64,000 nucleotides of DNA from Hyphomicrobiales bacterium (GTDB taxonomy: Bacteria; Pseudomonadota; Alphaproteobacteria; Rhizobiales; Rhizobiaceae), in assembly GCA_900489925.1 (NCBI GenBank), contig UEHQ01000013.1, positions 39,595 through 103,594 on the forward strand, read 5' to 3'. The translations under genes were made by a program, and so were the position numbers. Shown here piece by piece: positions 16,656-25,915 of this stretch (position 1 is the stretch's first letter; every line of letters begins with the position of its first letter). The notes under the pieces were generated by a model. It did no database searches and had not been told where the DNA came from. It worked only from the letters and a program-made list of their open reading frames with translations.

Positions 16656-18964
16656 AATCCTCGCTCGTTGCAGTCTCAGTTGCAGTCGTGGTGGCAGGCG
16701 TTGTCGCCGCGATCAAGGATCGTGCGGCTCTTCAGGAAGCGCTGGGTCTCGCTGCGTCCAACCGGCCGATCCCCCAATTGATGCTCATGGGTCGCATCAG
16801 CGGACCCGATGGACCTGCCGAGAAACCTCGGATCGACGTCCAGTCCGTCTCAGATCGCATCCAGGCCGCCGCCCCGGTATCACTGTTGCCGGAAACGCAG
16901 ACCCCATCCGCGCAGGAAGCCTCTCCGGCTCCTGTTGTCGCCCAGGCGCAGCAACCGGCACCCACGACCCAGCCTTCTCAACCGGCGCAGCAACAGCAGC
17001 AAAAGGTCGATGAAAGCGCGCTCCGCTATTTCGCAAGCCGCGGCGACAAGGCGCGACTGCAGGCAGAAATATCGCGACTGCAAGCGCTCTACCCGAACTG
17101 GGTTCCACCGGCGGATCCCCTTGCGATCCCACAGGGCGGAGACAAACAGCTGGAAGCCATGTGGCAGCTCTATTCCGAGGGGCGCTACGCGGAACTGCGA
17201 AAGCAGATCGCGGACCGGCAGGCCTCCGGCTGGCAGCCTCCCGCGGATCTGCTCGATCGCCTCGACGTCGCCGAAGCGCGTGCCCGGCTCGTCAACGCCT
17301 CGGACCTCAAGCAATACGCCACCGTCGTCCAGGTCGGCGCCGACACGCCGAGCTTGCTGACCTGCAGCGATATCGACGTGCTCTGGCGCGTGGCGGAAGC
17401 CTTCGTCAAGACCGACCACACCCAGCGGGGGCAGGACGCCTACGCTTACATCCTGAAGAACTGCACCAATCCGCAGGAACGCCTGGCGACGATACAGAAG
17501 GCATCGGGCCTGCTCGCCTACGCGCCGATGCAGGAGCTGCTGGCACTCGAACGGCCGGACGGAAACGGCGGCCGTGAGTTCGACAGCATCCGCAACGACC
17601 TTGCCCGCCGCTTCATCGCCGCTGGCAATGATGACGCAAACCTCGCGGTTGCACCCGACTATCTCTCTCAGGTCCAGCGTCTCGCGGAAACGCAGGGGCT
17701 GGCATCGGATAGTCTGCTTCTCGGCTGGTATCAGCTTCGCCGCGAAAACTACGCGGAAGCGGATAAGTGGTTCCGCGCAGCCCGCGCCAAGGAGGATTCC
17801 GCGAGCGCCTCGCAGGGACTGGCGCTGACGCTGGTTGCGGAGAAGAAGTTTCCGGAAGCGGAAGACGTCATGTACAAATGGCGTAGTACCTCTGCGGATG
17901 CGACAGCCACCTACCTCGCGGCAACTGCCAACCTGATGGCCATGCAGCCGCCTGCCAATATCGGCGAGGACGTCCTCGCACGCGTGGCTGCGGAGACCAT
18001 CGCACAGAAATACGTGCCGACGGCCCAGCAGTTCGGCTGGTATGCCCGCTCTCTCAACCAGCCGCAGACAGCTGCACGCTGGTTCGAAACGGCCCTGCGC
18101 TGGAAGCCGGACGACGAGCCATCCGCCTATGGCCTGGCAATCACGCGCGAACAGCTGAACGACCGCAAGGGCGTTGCCGAAGTGCAGCGTCTCTGGGCAG
18201 GTCGCTCTGCCCGGATCGCCACCATGGGCGAGACCGCCGCACTCAGGGCAACGGCGGCATCCCCGCTTCCCGCCCCCGGTGCGTTGGTGCCCCAACAACC
18301 AGCAGCATCGTCTCCGGCAGCCGGTTCCGCACCTGTCGCAACGCTGGAAACCTCTGCTCCGGCACGCGCTCAAGCGACCATCGATGATCGGCGTGCATCT
18401 TCAGCACAAGTCGCGACAGCTCCGCGCGCCGCGCGCCAGACGCGCGGTTGCTCCACAACGATCAACGCGCAGCTCCTCAACCCGACGGATGCGTTGACGC
18501 GCGGCTGGTGCCTGATGGACCTCAATCGGCCCATGGAGGCAGTCGAGGCCTTCGAAGCCGCGCTGAACAGTCCGACACGCAAGGTCCGGGAAGATGCCGC
18601 CTACGGGCAGAGCCTCGCCTACCTTCGCGCCGGGCTTTCCAACAACGCCGCGGTAGCAGCGACAAGAGCTCCGCAGCCCCGCCAGCGCGCCGCTGAGTTG
18701 CAGGTCGCGATATTGGCCGATCGCGCGCTCGCCGCTTTCGACGCCAAGCGCTACCGGGAAACCCTTGTTTACCTCGATCAACGGGCTCAGTTGCAGCAGG
18801 AGCGCACCGACCTGCTGGTCCTGCGCGGTTATTGCTACCTCAAGCTCGAGATGTTCAGCGATGCGGACCGGGTCTTCACCGCCGCGGCCGCCACCGGCGA
18901 CAAGGGCGGCTATCGAGGCCTGGCGGATCTGAAGGCCGCCACCCAACCCGATACCCCCAACTGA
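16646..18964 (+). CDS. TPR-repeat cellulose operon protein (BcsK/BcsC-like, no barrel)
   Basis: The 772-residue protein starts at GTG 16646 (GTG 16652 is an alternative) within the bcsZ end. An N-terminal hydrophobic segment (about residues 7-24) is followed by a Gln/Pro/Ala-rich linker (about 70-118) and then many tetratricopeptide-like helical repeats, such as LLLGWYQLRRENYAEADKWF and RGYCYLKLEMFSDADRVF. A second Pro/Ala linker splits the repeats near 540-590. BcsC normally has TPRs followed by an outer-membrane beta-barrel; no barrel is visible here. It fits the TPR-only BcsK type described for alphaproteobacterial operons. It probably recruits an export pore or binds peptidoglycan and cellulose in the periplasm. 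Confidence 0.8.
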   Translation: MSVKSSLVAVSVAVVVAGVVAAIKDRAALQEALGLAASNRPIPQLMLMGRISGPDGPAEKPRIDVQSVSDRIQAAAPVSLLPETQTPSAQEASPAPVVAQAQQPAPTTQPSQPAQQQQQKVDESALRYFASRGDKARLQAEISRLQALYPNWVPPADPLAIPQGGDKQLEAMWQLYSEGRYAELRKQIADRQASGWQPPADLLDRLDVAEARARLVNASDLKQYATVVQVGADTPSLLTCSDIDVLWRVAEAFVKTDHTQRGQDAYAYILKNCTNPQERLATIQKASGLLAYAPMQELLALERPDGNGGREFDSIRNDLARRFIAAGNDDANLAVAPDYLSQVQRLAETQGLASDSLLLGWYQLRRENYAEADKWFRAARAKEDSASASQGLALTLVAEKKFPEAEDVMYKWRSTSADATATYLAATANLMAMQPPANIGEDVLARVAAETIAQKYVPTAQQFGWYARSLNQPQTAARWFETALRWKPDDEPSAYGLAITREQLNDRKGVAEVQRLWAGRSARIATMGETAALRATAASPLPAPGALVPQQPAASSPAAGSAPVATLETSAPARAQATIDDRRASSAQVATAPRAARQTRGCSTTINAQLLNPTDALTRGWCLMDLNRPMEAVEAFEAALNSPTRKVREDAAYGQSLAYLRAGLSNNAAVAATRAPQPRQRAAELQVAILADRALAAFDAKRYRETLVYLDQRAQLQQERTDLLVLRGYCYLKLEMFSDADRVFTAAAATGDKGGYRGLADLKAATQPDTPN

Positions 18965-19150
18965 TCGCTCGCGCCGACGGAAAAACGTGAAAAATAGAGT
19001 ATGGCGATACGCGCCGCTCCTGCTTCGGCGTGCCGCTAGCTCCAGCCGCCCAATAGCCGATTGTCGCCCAGATACGCCTTTTGGGGGTTGTCATCCCGGT
19101 CCAGACACGCAATGATCCCCTCGGGAAGCATGAAGTGACGGGAACCACAC

Positions 19151-19375
19151 ATGCCTAAGACTGGACGAGTAGCAGTATACGGAACGGCCCTTTCGGGGAC
19201 CTGCATATTCACTGAGGAAGAAGGCGGTGGGAAAATTCGCGGCTGTCCGCGCTTCCTTGCCCTGATTGCCGGCAAGTCGCGCCTGCGGCTTTCGGATGCC
19301 GCGAGCGGCAGGTCCGCATCCATCGAACTGCAGCAGGTCGATAAGCGCGGCAACGCATCATTTCGCTGGCTTTAA
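19151..19375 (+). CDS. Possible small hypothetical protein
   Basis: A 74-residue frame runs from ATG to TAA in the 476-base gap after the cellulose operon (18965-19440). It has no recognised motif and no convincing ribosome-binding site. The opposite strand also has an open frame that ends in a plausible 38-residue peptide (19036-19149). I cannot decide between them, and the region may hold no gene at all. Confidence 0.25.
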   Translation: MPKTGRVAVYGTALSGTCIFTEEEGGGKIRGCPRFLALIAGKSRLRLSDAASGRSASIELQQVDKRGNASFRWL

Positions 19376-19440
19376 GCACGCGTATGAGGGCTTTCAGGTT
19401 CATGGCCGCGCTGCGACCAAACCTGTAAACTGCGACTAGC

Positions 19441-20193
19441 TCAACGAGCCAGCCAGCCGCCGTCCACCGGCAGAACTGTCCCATGAACATAGTCTGATGC
19501 ATGGGATGCCAGGAAAACGGCGGCACCACCGAGTTCGGCAGGCTTTCCCCATCGCCCGGCGGGAATGCGCGCGAGAATACCGGCGCTTCGTTCGGGATCC
19601 TCGCGCAGGGCAGCCGTGTTGTTGGTGACAAAATAGCCCGGCGCAATAGCGTTGACGTTGATCCCCTTGCCCGCCCACTCGCAAGCCAGAAGCCGTGTCA
19701 GTCCGGCAAGTCCGCTCTTCGAGGCGGTATAGGACGGAATGCGGATACCGCCCTGAAATGACAGAAGCGACGCGATGTTGATGATCTTGCCGCTGCCGCG
19801 CGTGAGCATCTGCCGGGCGGCCGCCTGCGACAGAAAGAACGTCGTCTTCAGGTTGACATCCATCACCGCATCCCAATCGGCTTCGGTAAAGTCGATCGCG
19901 TCAGCACGGCGGATGATCCCGGCATTGTTGACCAGGATATCGAGCGCACCGAACGTCGCGATTGTCTCCGCCACGATGGCTTTGACAGGTTCGATCGTGC
20001 CGAGATCAGCCTTGATGACATGAAAGCCTGCGCCCGCCGCGCGAACGGCCGACTGCGTCTACTCCATCGAGGAGCGCCCGACCGCGACGATCGACGCTCC
20101 GGCCGTCGCCAGCGCGATCGCAATCGCCTGGCCGATGCCAGTATTGGCTCCCGTGACGACCGCGACGCGGCCGGAAAGATCGAAGAGGGTCAT
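19441..20193 (-). pseudogene. kduD: 2-deoxy-D-gluconate 3-dehydrogenase KduD with internal amber codon
   Basis: Read through, the frame encodes a 250-residue short-chain dehydrogenase of the KduD type, which reduces 2,5-diketo-3-deoxygluconate in uronate breakdown. TGANTGIG (NAD site), NNAG, the Ser in NIASLLS, and SYTASKSG (catalytic Tyr and Lys) are intact, and it ends DGGWLAR. However codon 45 is TAG (20059-20061), just after VGRSSME. No frameshift is involved and the rest is undamaged, so this is a recent point mutation, a sequencing error or a readthrough case. Restart at GTG 19974 would lose the nucleotide-binding half. It is last in the kduI-kdgF-kduD operon. Confidence 0.85.
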
Positions 20194-20199
20194 TTGGGT

Positions 20200-20538
20200 T
20201 CACCGCAGGAATTCGGCCCTGTATGGCGTGAACGTATCGATCAGCCTGCCCTTTTCGAGCGCCTTGACACCATGAACAAGGTCCGGCGGCACGATGAAGC
20301 TTCCGCCCTGCTCCAGCGTTTCCGTCCTGCCGTCGATGGTCACCTCGAAACGTCCCTCGGCAACATAGCTTGCCTGGATATGCGGGTGCGAATGCGGTGC
20401 ACCGATGGCGCCCTTTTCGAAGACGACTTCCACCATCATCATCTCGGGCAGATAGGTCATGATGCGGCGGGTTACGCCTGGCTCGGGGCTGATCCACCCT
20501 GCGGCATTGGCAGAGACGAACAGATCGCTTGATGGCAT
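20200..20538 (-). CDS. kdgF: Cupin domain protein, KdgF-like
   Basis: This 112-residue single-domain cupin has the metal motif HSHPHIQASYVAEG and the second cupin strand PPDLVHGVKAL. KdgF enzymes open unsaturated uronate monomers to the linear diketo form that KduI then uses. The ATG at 20538 follows AGGA by eight bases; an upstream GTG at 20553 overlaps the kduI stop. It lies between kduI and kduD, 11 bases downstream of the first, which supports the assignment over a generic cupin. Confidence 0.82.
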   Translation of the reverse strand: MPSSDLFVSANAAGWISPEPGVTRRIMTYLPEMMMVEVVFEKGAIGAPHSHPHIQASYVAEGRFEVTIDGRTETLEQGGSFIVPPDLVHGVKALEKGRLIDTFTPYRAEFLR

Positions 20539-20549
20539 CTCGTTTATCC

Positions 20550-21392
20550 TCACTTCAAATCTTCAATCGCGACGAGATCGACGTCGGTGTAGTCGACATT
20601 GTCGCCGGCCATCGCCCAGATGAACGTATAGCTGGACGTGCCGGCGCCGGAGTGAATCGACCAGCCCGGTGAGAGGATGGCTTCTTCATTCTTGATGATG
20701 AGATGTCGCGTCTCGTTCGGCTCGCCCATCAGGTGGATGACGCGCGCATTCTCCGGCAGGTCGAAATAGAGATAGGCCTCCATTCGCCGGTCGTGAACAT
20801 GGCAGGGCATCGTGTTCCAGACGGAGCCCTCCGCGAGCGTCGTCATGCCGACGACGAGTTGGCAGGTCCTCGCGCCATCCGGGTGAATGAACTGGAATAT
20901 AGAGCGCTCGTTGCTGGTCGCCTGCGATCCCACGTCAAGACGCCGGGCATCGTTGATGCCGATATGCTTTGCGGGGTAGCGCGAATGCGCAGGCGCGCTC
21001 AGCAAATAGAACTTCGCTGGCTGCTCGGAAGAGGCCGACTCGAACGTCACGGACGAGCCGAGCCCGGCATAGACCATGTCACGCGTGCCGGCCGAAAACC
21101 GCTCGCCGTCGACGGCGACGATGCCGGCACCGCCGATATTCACAGCGATCAGTTCGCGCCGCCCCAGCAGCGTGTCTGTTCCCGCGGGCTTGATCGTTTC
21201 CAACGCCAGCGGGCTGGATGTCGGCATGGCGCCACCGACGATCATGCGGTCATAGTTCGTATAATGAAGCTGGATGCGCCCTGGCACGAACAGCGGCGGC
21301 AGCAGAAAATTGTCGCGAAGCTCCTGCGTGCCGAAACGGGCGGCGGTTTTCGGATCGATCGCGAAGCGATTGGTGTAATCGGTGTGGCTCAT
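20550..21392 (-). CDS. kduI: 5-dehydro-4-deoxy-D-glucuronate isomerase
   Basis: The 280-residue enzyme converts 5-keto-4-deoxyuronate to 2,5-diketo-3-deoxygluconate in pectin, oligogalacturonide or glycosaminoglycan degradation. The zinc site is visible as CHVHDRRMEAYLYFD (two His and one Glu), with a further His in WSIHSGAGT. RYPAKHIGI and the C-terminal FIWAMAGDN are family features. The start is the ATG preceded by GGAGG. It is the first gene of a three-gene operon and divergent from a GntR regulator. Confidence 0.93.
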   Translation of the reverse strand: MSHTDYTNRFAIDPKTAARFGTQELRDNFLLPPLFVPGRIQLHYTNYDRMIVGGAMPTSSPLALETIKPAGTDTLLGRRELIAVNIGGAGIVAVDGERFSAGTRDMVYAGLGSSVTFESASSEQPAKFYLLSAPAHSRYPAKHIGINDARRLDVGSQATSNERSIFQFIHPDGARTCQLVVGMTTLAEGSVWNTMPCHVHDRRMEAYLYFDLPENARVIHLMGEPNETRHLIIKNEEAILSPGWSIHSGAGTSSYTFIWAMAGDNVDYTDVDLVAIEDLK

Positions 21393-21438
21393 GACACCTC
21401 CCATAATTTGTTATTGAACTCATCATACATATCGATGC

Positions 21439-21452
21439 ATGTTAGACAACAT
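21439..21452. promoter_or_regulatory. Inverted repeat, candidate GntR operator
   Basis: ATGTT, four bases, AACAT forms a perfect inverted repeat in the divergent region between kduI (starts 21392) and the GntR gene (starts 21688). Position and symmetry suit a FadR-subfamily operator. The 283-base region is otherwise AT-rich with no gene. Confidence 0.4.
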
Positions 21453-21687
21453 ATCGCCAGAACGTTTTCCACAAGGTGCCCGAAAGCGCCGACATATATC
21501 CGATCAAATCATTATAATTAAACACTTTTTCTCTCTTCCCCTGTGAGAGAGACGCACTTTGGGGCAAAGATGAGATTTGTATATTTATTGACAAAATAAC
21601 CGACCATCCATTACCCATATCGAGACAACCGCGCGAGCGGATGCTCTCATAATTAGCAACCAAGAAGGAAGTGACGCCCTGAACACC

Positions 21688-22458
21688 GTGCCTCCAGCAC
21701 CCGATCTCAATACGTCCCGACGACAAAAGCTGTCGGAGCGAATTGGCATGTCGCTGCGGCAGGATTTCCTTTCCGGGCAAGTCTCGATCGGCAAGAAGCT
21801 GCCGACCGAAACGCAACTCGCCGAAACCTTCGACGTCAGCCGCACCGTCATTCGCGAAGCCGTTGCAGCATTGGTCTCGGACGGGCTGGTGGAAACGCGT
21901 CAGGGCGCAGGCATCTTCGTGATAGAGCACCTGCAGCGGGTGGCGGCAGTGCCCCCGCTGATCAAGCAGGACACCTCGAGCAATATCTCTCACGCACTGA
22001 ACGTGCTGGAAGTGCGCATTGCCCTTGAGATGGAGAGTGCCGCCCTCGCCGCGGCCCGTCGAAGCTCCTCGCAGGAAGCACGGATCCAGGAGAGCTTCTT
22101 CGAGTTCGATCGCCTCCTGAAACTTGGCCAGCCGACAGGAACCGCGGACTTTTCGTTCCACCGGTCGATCGCGAAGGCAACGAACAATCCCTTCTACGTC
22201 GAGGTTCTGGATGCGCTCGGCACACGCACGATCCCCTGCGACGTCACGTCTCCCCATTCCACAGAAGAGGTGCTTTCCTTCAGCTATCAGGCAGGGCTGC
22301 AGAAGGAGCATCTCGCGATCCTGAACGCGATCTCCGCCGGCGACCCGGAGGCGGCGCGCGATGCCATGCGCACCCACCTGTCTTTGAGCCAGGAACGATA
22401 CCGTGAACGGCTACGCGAGCGGCGCACGCGCTATCAGAGCGACACGGGCGGGGCCTAG
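21688..22458 (+). CDS. GntR family (FadR subfamily) transcriptional regulator
   Basis: The 256-residue protein has an N-terminal winged helix (about residues 12-78) with TETQLAETFDVSRTVIREAVAAL, the GntR recognition region, and a C-terminal all-helical FCD ligand domain with paired His/Asp residues (FSFHRSIAKATNNPFY and EHLAILNAI). Such proteins usually bind a sugar acid and repress a neighbouring catabolic operon, here kduI-kdgF-kduD. The start is taken as GTG 21688; no strong ribosome-binding site is seen there, and a CTG at 21679 better spaced from AAGGAAG is possible. Confidence 0.85.
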   Translation: MPPAPDLNTSRRQKLSERIGMSLRQDFLSGQVSIGKKLPTETQLAETFDVSRTVIREAVAALVSDGLVETRQGAGIFVIEHLQRVAAVPPLIKQDTSSNISHALNVLEVRIALEMESAALAAARRSSSQEARIQESFFEFDRLLKLGQPTGTADFSFHRSIAKATNNPFYVEVLDALGTRTIPCDVTSPHSTEEVLSFSYQAGLQKEHLAILNAISAGDPEAARDAMRTHLSLSQERYRERLRERRTRYQSDTGGA

Positions 22459-22500
22459 GGCGTCAACGGTCGCCCATTTCCGCCTTCTTGCAACCCTTCG

Positions 22501-22526
22501 GGAACCAATTCGCGTGCAGCGTCGTT
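22501..22526 (+). promoter_or_regulatory. EcfG/RpoE2-type promoter of ku
   Basis: GGAAC (22501-22505), 17 bases, then CGTT (22523-22526) is an exact match to the general-stress sigma factor consensus of alphaproteobacteria. It lies 57 bases upstream of the ku start, inside otherwise non-coding DNA. Confidence 0.7.
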
Positions 22527-22583
22527 AATGCGAAATCGCCGGACTACGGCTTGGGAGATGGCGCGCAAGGCGCCAGGGCGCAA

Positions 22584-23387
22584 ATGGCACGTCAGACTTA
22601 CTGGAAAGGATACCTCAAGCTCTCGCTGGTCACCGCCTCGGTGTCGCTGACACCGGCGACCACCGACAGCAACCAGTTGCGCTTCCATGTTCTGAACAGG
22701 AAGACGAACAACCGCGTTGAGAGCCGGTATGTGGACAGCGTCACTCATAAGCCGATCTCCGACAAGGACCAGGTCAAAGGATACCCGCGCGGCGAGGACG
22801 ACTATGTCATTCTCGAAGACGCCGAGATCAACGAAGTCGGCCTGGAAAGCACGCGCACGATCGATATCGACACGTTCGTGCCGCGCGGTTCGATCGACTG
22901 GATCTGGTACGACAAGCCGCATTTTCTCGTGCCCGAAGACAAGGTTGGGACGGAAGCGTTCTGCGTGATCCGCGAAGCGATGCAGGCAAATGGCGTCGTC
23001 GGCATCGCCCGCCTCGTTCTCTATCGGCGCGAGCGCGCGGTCCTGCTCGAACCCCAGGGCAAGGGAATTATCCTCTGGACACTTCACTTCGGCGACGAGG
23101 TTCGAGCGCCCATCGCTCCCCTGGACAGCGAGGAGAAGGTCGACGGCACCGTGCTTTCCCTTATGAACAAGCTCGTCCAGGACAGGACCGAGGACTGGAA
23201 GCCTTCTATGGTGCAGGACCCGGTGCAAAAGCGCCTGAGAGCAATGATCCGCGCCAAGCAGAAGTCGCTGGTCAAGACGGCCCCGGCTTCAAAGCGGTCG
23301 ACCGTGAAGCCGACCGGCAACATCGTCAACATGATGGACGCGCTGAAAAAAAGCCTCGCCAAGGAAACAAGCCGGCCAAAGCATTGA
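22584..23387 (+). CDS. ku: DNA end-binding protein Ku
   Basis: The 267-residue protein is a bacterial Ku that threads onto double-strand ends for non-homologous end joining. The N-terminus MARQTYWKGYLKLSLV, the barrel segment RFHVLNRKTNNRVESRYVD and DDYVILEDAEI are family hallmarks. A lysine-rich tail follows (KRSTVKPTGNIVNMMDALKK), of the kind that contacts LigD. The ATG at 22584 is chosen because the Ku fold begins there; the longer frame would overlap the promoter. It converges on ligD, with 12 bases between stops. Confidence 0.93.
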   Translation: MARQTYWKGYLKLSLVTASVSLTPATTDSNQLRFHVLNRKTNNRVESRYVDSVTHKPISDKDQVKGYPRGEDDYVILEDAEINEVGLESTRTIDIDTFVPRGSIDWIWYDKPHFLVPEDKVGTEAFCVIREAMQANGVVGIARLVLYRRERAVLLEPQGKGIILWTLHFGDEVRAPIAPLDSEEKVDGTVLSLMNKLVQDRTEDWKPSMVQDPVQKRLRAMIRAKQKSLVKTAPASKRSTVKPTGNIVNMMDALKKSLAKETSRPKH

Positions 23388-23399
23388 CCGGCCAAGCTG

Positions 23400-25913
23400 C
23401 TATTTTCGCTTTGCCAGTGGCACTGCCGCTGCGAAGAAATCCGCCCAGGGATCGTGACGCAAGGCATCGAGACGGATCGGCGCGTTGTCGATCGTGAAGT
23501 AGGCAGGACCAATCTCTTCAGTCAGCTCGTCCCAGCCAAGCGGCATTGATACCGCGGCGCCAGGGCGCGCACGCGTCGAGTAGGCCGCCACCGCCGTATT
23601 GCCACGTCCGTTTCGCAAATAGTCGATGAAGATCTTGCCGTCGCGTTTCGCCTTGGTTGCGGTCGCCAGATATTTATCCGGCTGATCGCTCGACATTCCG
23701 TCAGCCAACGCCTTGGCAAACGCTTTCACTTCGGCCCAGCCGGCCTTGGGTTTCAACGGTGTCACCACATGGAGACCCTTGCCCCCAGAGGTCTTGACGA
23801 AAGCCGCAAGACCTATCGCTTCGATACGGTCTTTAAGCTCCCTCGCCGCCACCATCACCTCCTGCCACGAGACGTCATCGGCCGGGTCGAGATCCATGGT
23901 GACCATGTCCGGCTTTTCCCAGCTTCCCGTCGTCGCGCCCCACGGATGCACCTCCAGAACAGCCGACTGCACGAGCGCGATCATGCCGTCGAAGTCGCTG
24001 ATGCGGAGTAGTTTGTCGCCACCCTTATCCTTCGGGTCGGCAACCTGCTCGATATGGGGGTTCATCCCCTTCCAGGCGTGTTTCTGGAAGAACCGCTGAT
24101 GGCCCGCGATGCCGTCGGGGCACCGCAAGAGAGACAGGGGACGATTGACCACGAAGGGCTCGATAAACCGCCAGACCCTGGCATAGTAATCGGCAAGTCC
24201 CTGCTTGGTGACACCTTGTTCCGGCCAATAGATGCGGTCTGGATGGGTCAGTGTGACGCCTGAATGCGGCAGGTCCACCGTGATCGTCTTTCCTGTTTCC
24301 TTCATCACATCCTCGGCGGGCTTGTCCTCGCGCAAACCGCGAAACGCCGCATGGCGCAGGTTTTCGTCGCGTGACCATGCCTGGAATTCGACCTCGGCGA
24401 CAAGCCGTGGTTCAACATAGACCAGATTGCGCCGCTCTTCCGCCGTCAGCGGCTCGCCGAAGGGACTGTCGTTGCGCTCCAGGCCCGACAGTTGTTCATA
24501 GAGCGATTGTGCGACGGTCACGGTGTAACCGGTCCCCACCCTGCCGGCATATTTGAACACCCCGTTCTTGTAGTGCCCCATGGCCAGCGACCCGATGGCA
24601 TGCTTCATCGCCGTCGACGGCACATAGCCACCAATGACGAACTCCTGCCGTTTCGAGCATTTTGACTTGACCCAATCGCCGCTGCGGCCAGACGTATATT
24701 CGCTGTCTCCCAGTTTGGAGATTATGCCCTCCAGCCCGAGCAGGCGGGCGTGCTCCAGCACGAGCCCGCCCTTCTCGGTGAAATGGACACTGAAGCGAAG
24801 TCGCGGGTCTGCGTCCGAGAGGACGGTCTCGAGCAGCGCCTTGCGGTCGGTGAGCTTCGACTTTCTGAGATCGTAGCCGTCGAGGTAGAGAAGATCGAAC
24901 GCATAGAACGCGAAGCGATCCTGTCTCCCCTCGCTAAGGTCGCTCTGGAGTGCTGAAAAATCGGAAGCGCCGCTCTCCCGTTCGACGACGATCTCACCAT
25001 CGATCACCGCCGAACGGACAGGAAGCCCCGCAAAGACGGCGGCTATTTCCTGGCCAAAACGCTCCGTCCAGTCCAGGCCGGTTCGCGTCAGCAAGGCAAC
25101 CTTGCCGCCTTCGATCCGAACCTGCAGCCGGTATCCATCGAACTTGATCTCGTGGATCCACTCGTCGCCGGCGGGCGGCTTGGGTTTCAGTTTGGCGAGC
25201 TGCGGTTCGATGAATACCGGCATCGCCGCCTTCTCGGCACCCTGCGGCCACGCATGACGCACCGGCCGGGTCGATCGCTGAGTCTTGAGCGCTTCGGCCT
25301 TGGCGTTCCCGCGCGGCCGCGAGTTCCAGGTCGCATCCGGATGCCGCGCCACATCCTCGATCTTTCGACCGGTCTTTGCAGATTCCGGGCGCTGCTTGAG
25401 AATGTCACCCTTCTGCCTCGCCTCCTCGTCTTCCGCCTTGATCAGCAGCCAGTTTTCCTGCTTCTCGCCGGGCTTTCCATGCATCCGAACCAGGTGCCAT
25501 CGCCCCTTCAGCTTCTCGCCGTCGAGGTCGAACTCCATGTGCCCTTTCTTGTAGGCCTTGTGCGCGTCACCATGCGGGCTCCACGTGCCACGATCCCATA
25601 CGATCACCGTGCCGCCACCATATTGCCCTTTCGGGATGATCCCCTCGAAGTCGCCATAGGCAAGCGGATGATCCTCGACATGCACTGCAAGCCGCTTTTC
25701 GTCTGGGTTGAGGCTCGGTCCGCGTGTGACGGCCCAGCTTTTCAGCACACCGTCGAGCTCGAGGCGAAAATCATAGTGCAGCCGTGTCGCATCATGTTTC
25801 TGAATGACGAAACTCAGCGCATTGCTGCCTGTTGTCTTTGCAGGGCGCTTGTCGCCGCGGGGCTCGGAGGTGACCTTGAAGTTGCGCTTGGCCTGGTAGG
25901 TCTCGAGCCCCAT
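23400..25913 (-). CDS. ligD: Multifunctional DNA ligase LigD (end joining)
   Basis: The 837-residue enzyme repairs double-strand breaks with Ku. Domain order is phosphoesterase (about residues 20-155, with HDATRLHYDFRLELDG and HVEDHPLAYGDFEG), ATP-dependent ligase (about 230-520, catalytic lysine in EIKFDGYRLQ, then DGEIVV) and primase-polymerase (about 545-820, with metal aspartates in MVTMDLDPADDVSW). This PE-LIG-POL order is common in rhizobia and Pseudomonas. It starts two bases after the stop of the second ku gene, so the two are one operon. Confidence 0.95.
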   Translation of the reverse strand: MGLETYQAKRNFKVTSEPRGDKRPAKTTGSNALSFVIQKHDATRLHYDFRLELDGVLKSWAVTRGPSLNPDEKRLAVHVEDHPLAYGDFEGIIPKGQYGGGTVIVWDRGTWSPHGDAHKAYKKGHMEFDLDGEKLKGRWHLVRMHGKPGEKQENWLLIKAEDEEARQKGDILKQRPESAKTGRKIEDVARHPDATWNSRPRGNAKAEALKTQRSTRPVRHAWPQGAEKAAMPVFIEPQLAKLKPKPPAGDEWIHEIKFDGYRLQVRIEGGKVALLTRTGLDWTERFGQEIAAVFAGLPVRSAVIDGEIVVERESGASDFSALQSDLSEGRQDRFAFYAFDLLYLDGYDLRKSKLTDRKALLETVLSDADPRLRFSVHFTEKGGLVLEHARLLGLEGIISKLGDSEYTSGRSGDWVKSKCSKRQEFVIGGYVPSTAMKHAIGSLAMGHYKNGVFKYAGRVGTGYTVTVAQSLYEQLSGLERNDSPFGEPLTAEERRNLVYVEPRLVAEVEFQAWSRDENLRHAAFRGLREDKPAEDVMKETGKTITVDLPHSGVTLTHPDRIYWPEQGVTKQGLADYYARVWRFIEPFVVNRPLSLLRCPDGIAGHQRFFQKHAWKGMNPHIEQVADPKDKGGDKLLRISDFDGMIALVQSAVLEVHPWGATTGSWEKPDMVTMDLDPADDVSWQEVMVAARELKDRIEAIGLAAFVKTSGGKGLHVVTPLKPKAGWAEVKAFAKALADGMSSDQPDKYLATATKAKRDGKIFIDYLRNGRGNTAVAAYSTRARPGAAVSMPLGWDELTEEIGPAYFTIDNAPIRLDALRHDPWADFFAAAVPLAKRK

Positions 25914-25915
25914 CG

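Noticed and set aside
19036..19353. Minus-strand frame in the gap after the cellulose operon
   Set aside because: Its last 38 codons look protein-like, but there is no motif, no good start and a competing plus-strand frame, so it was not called.
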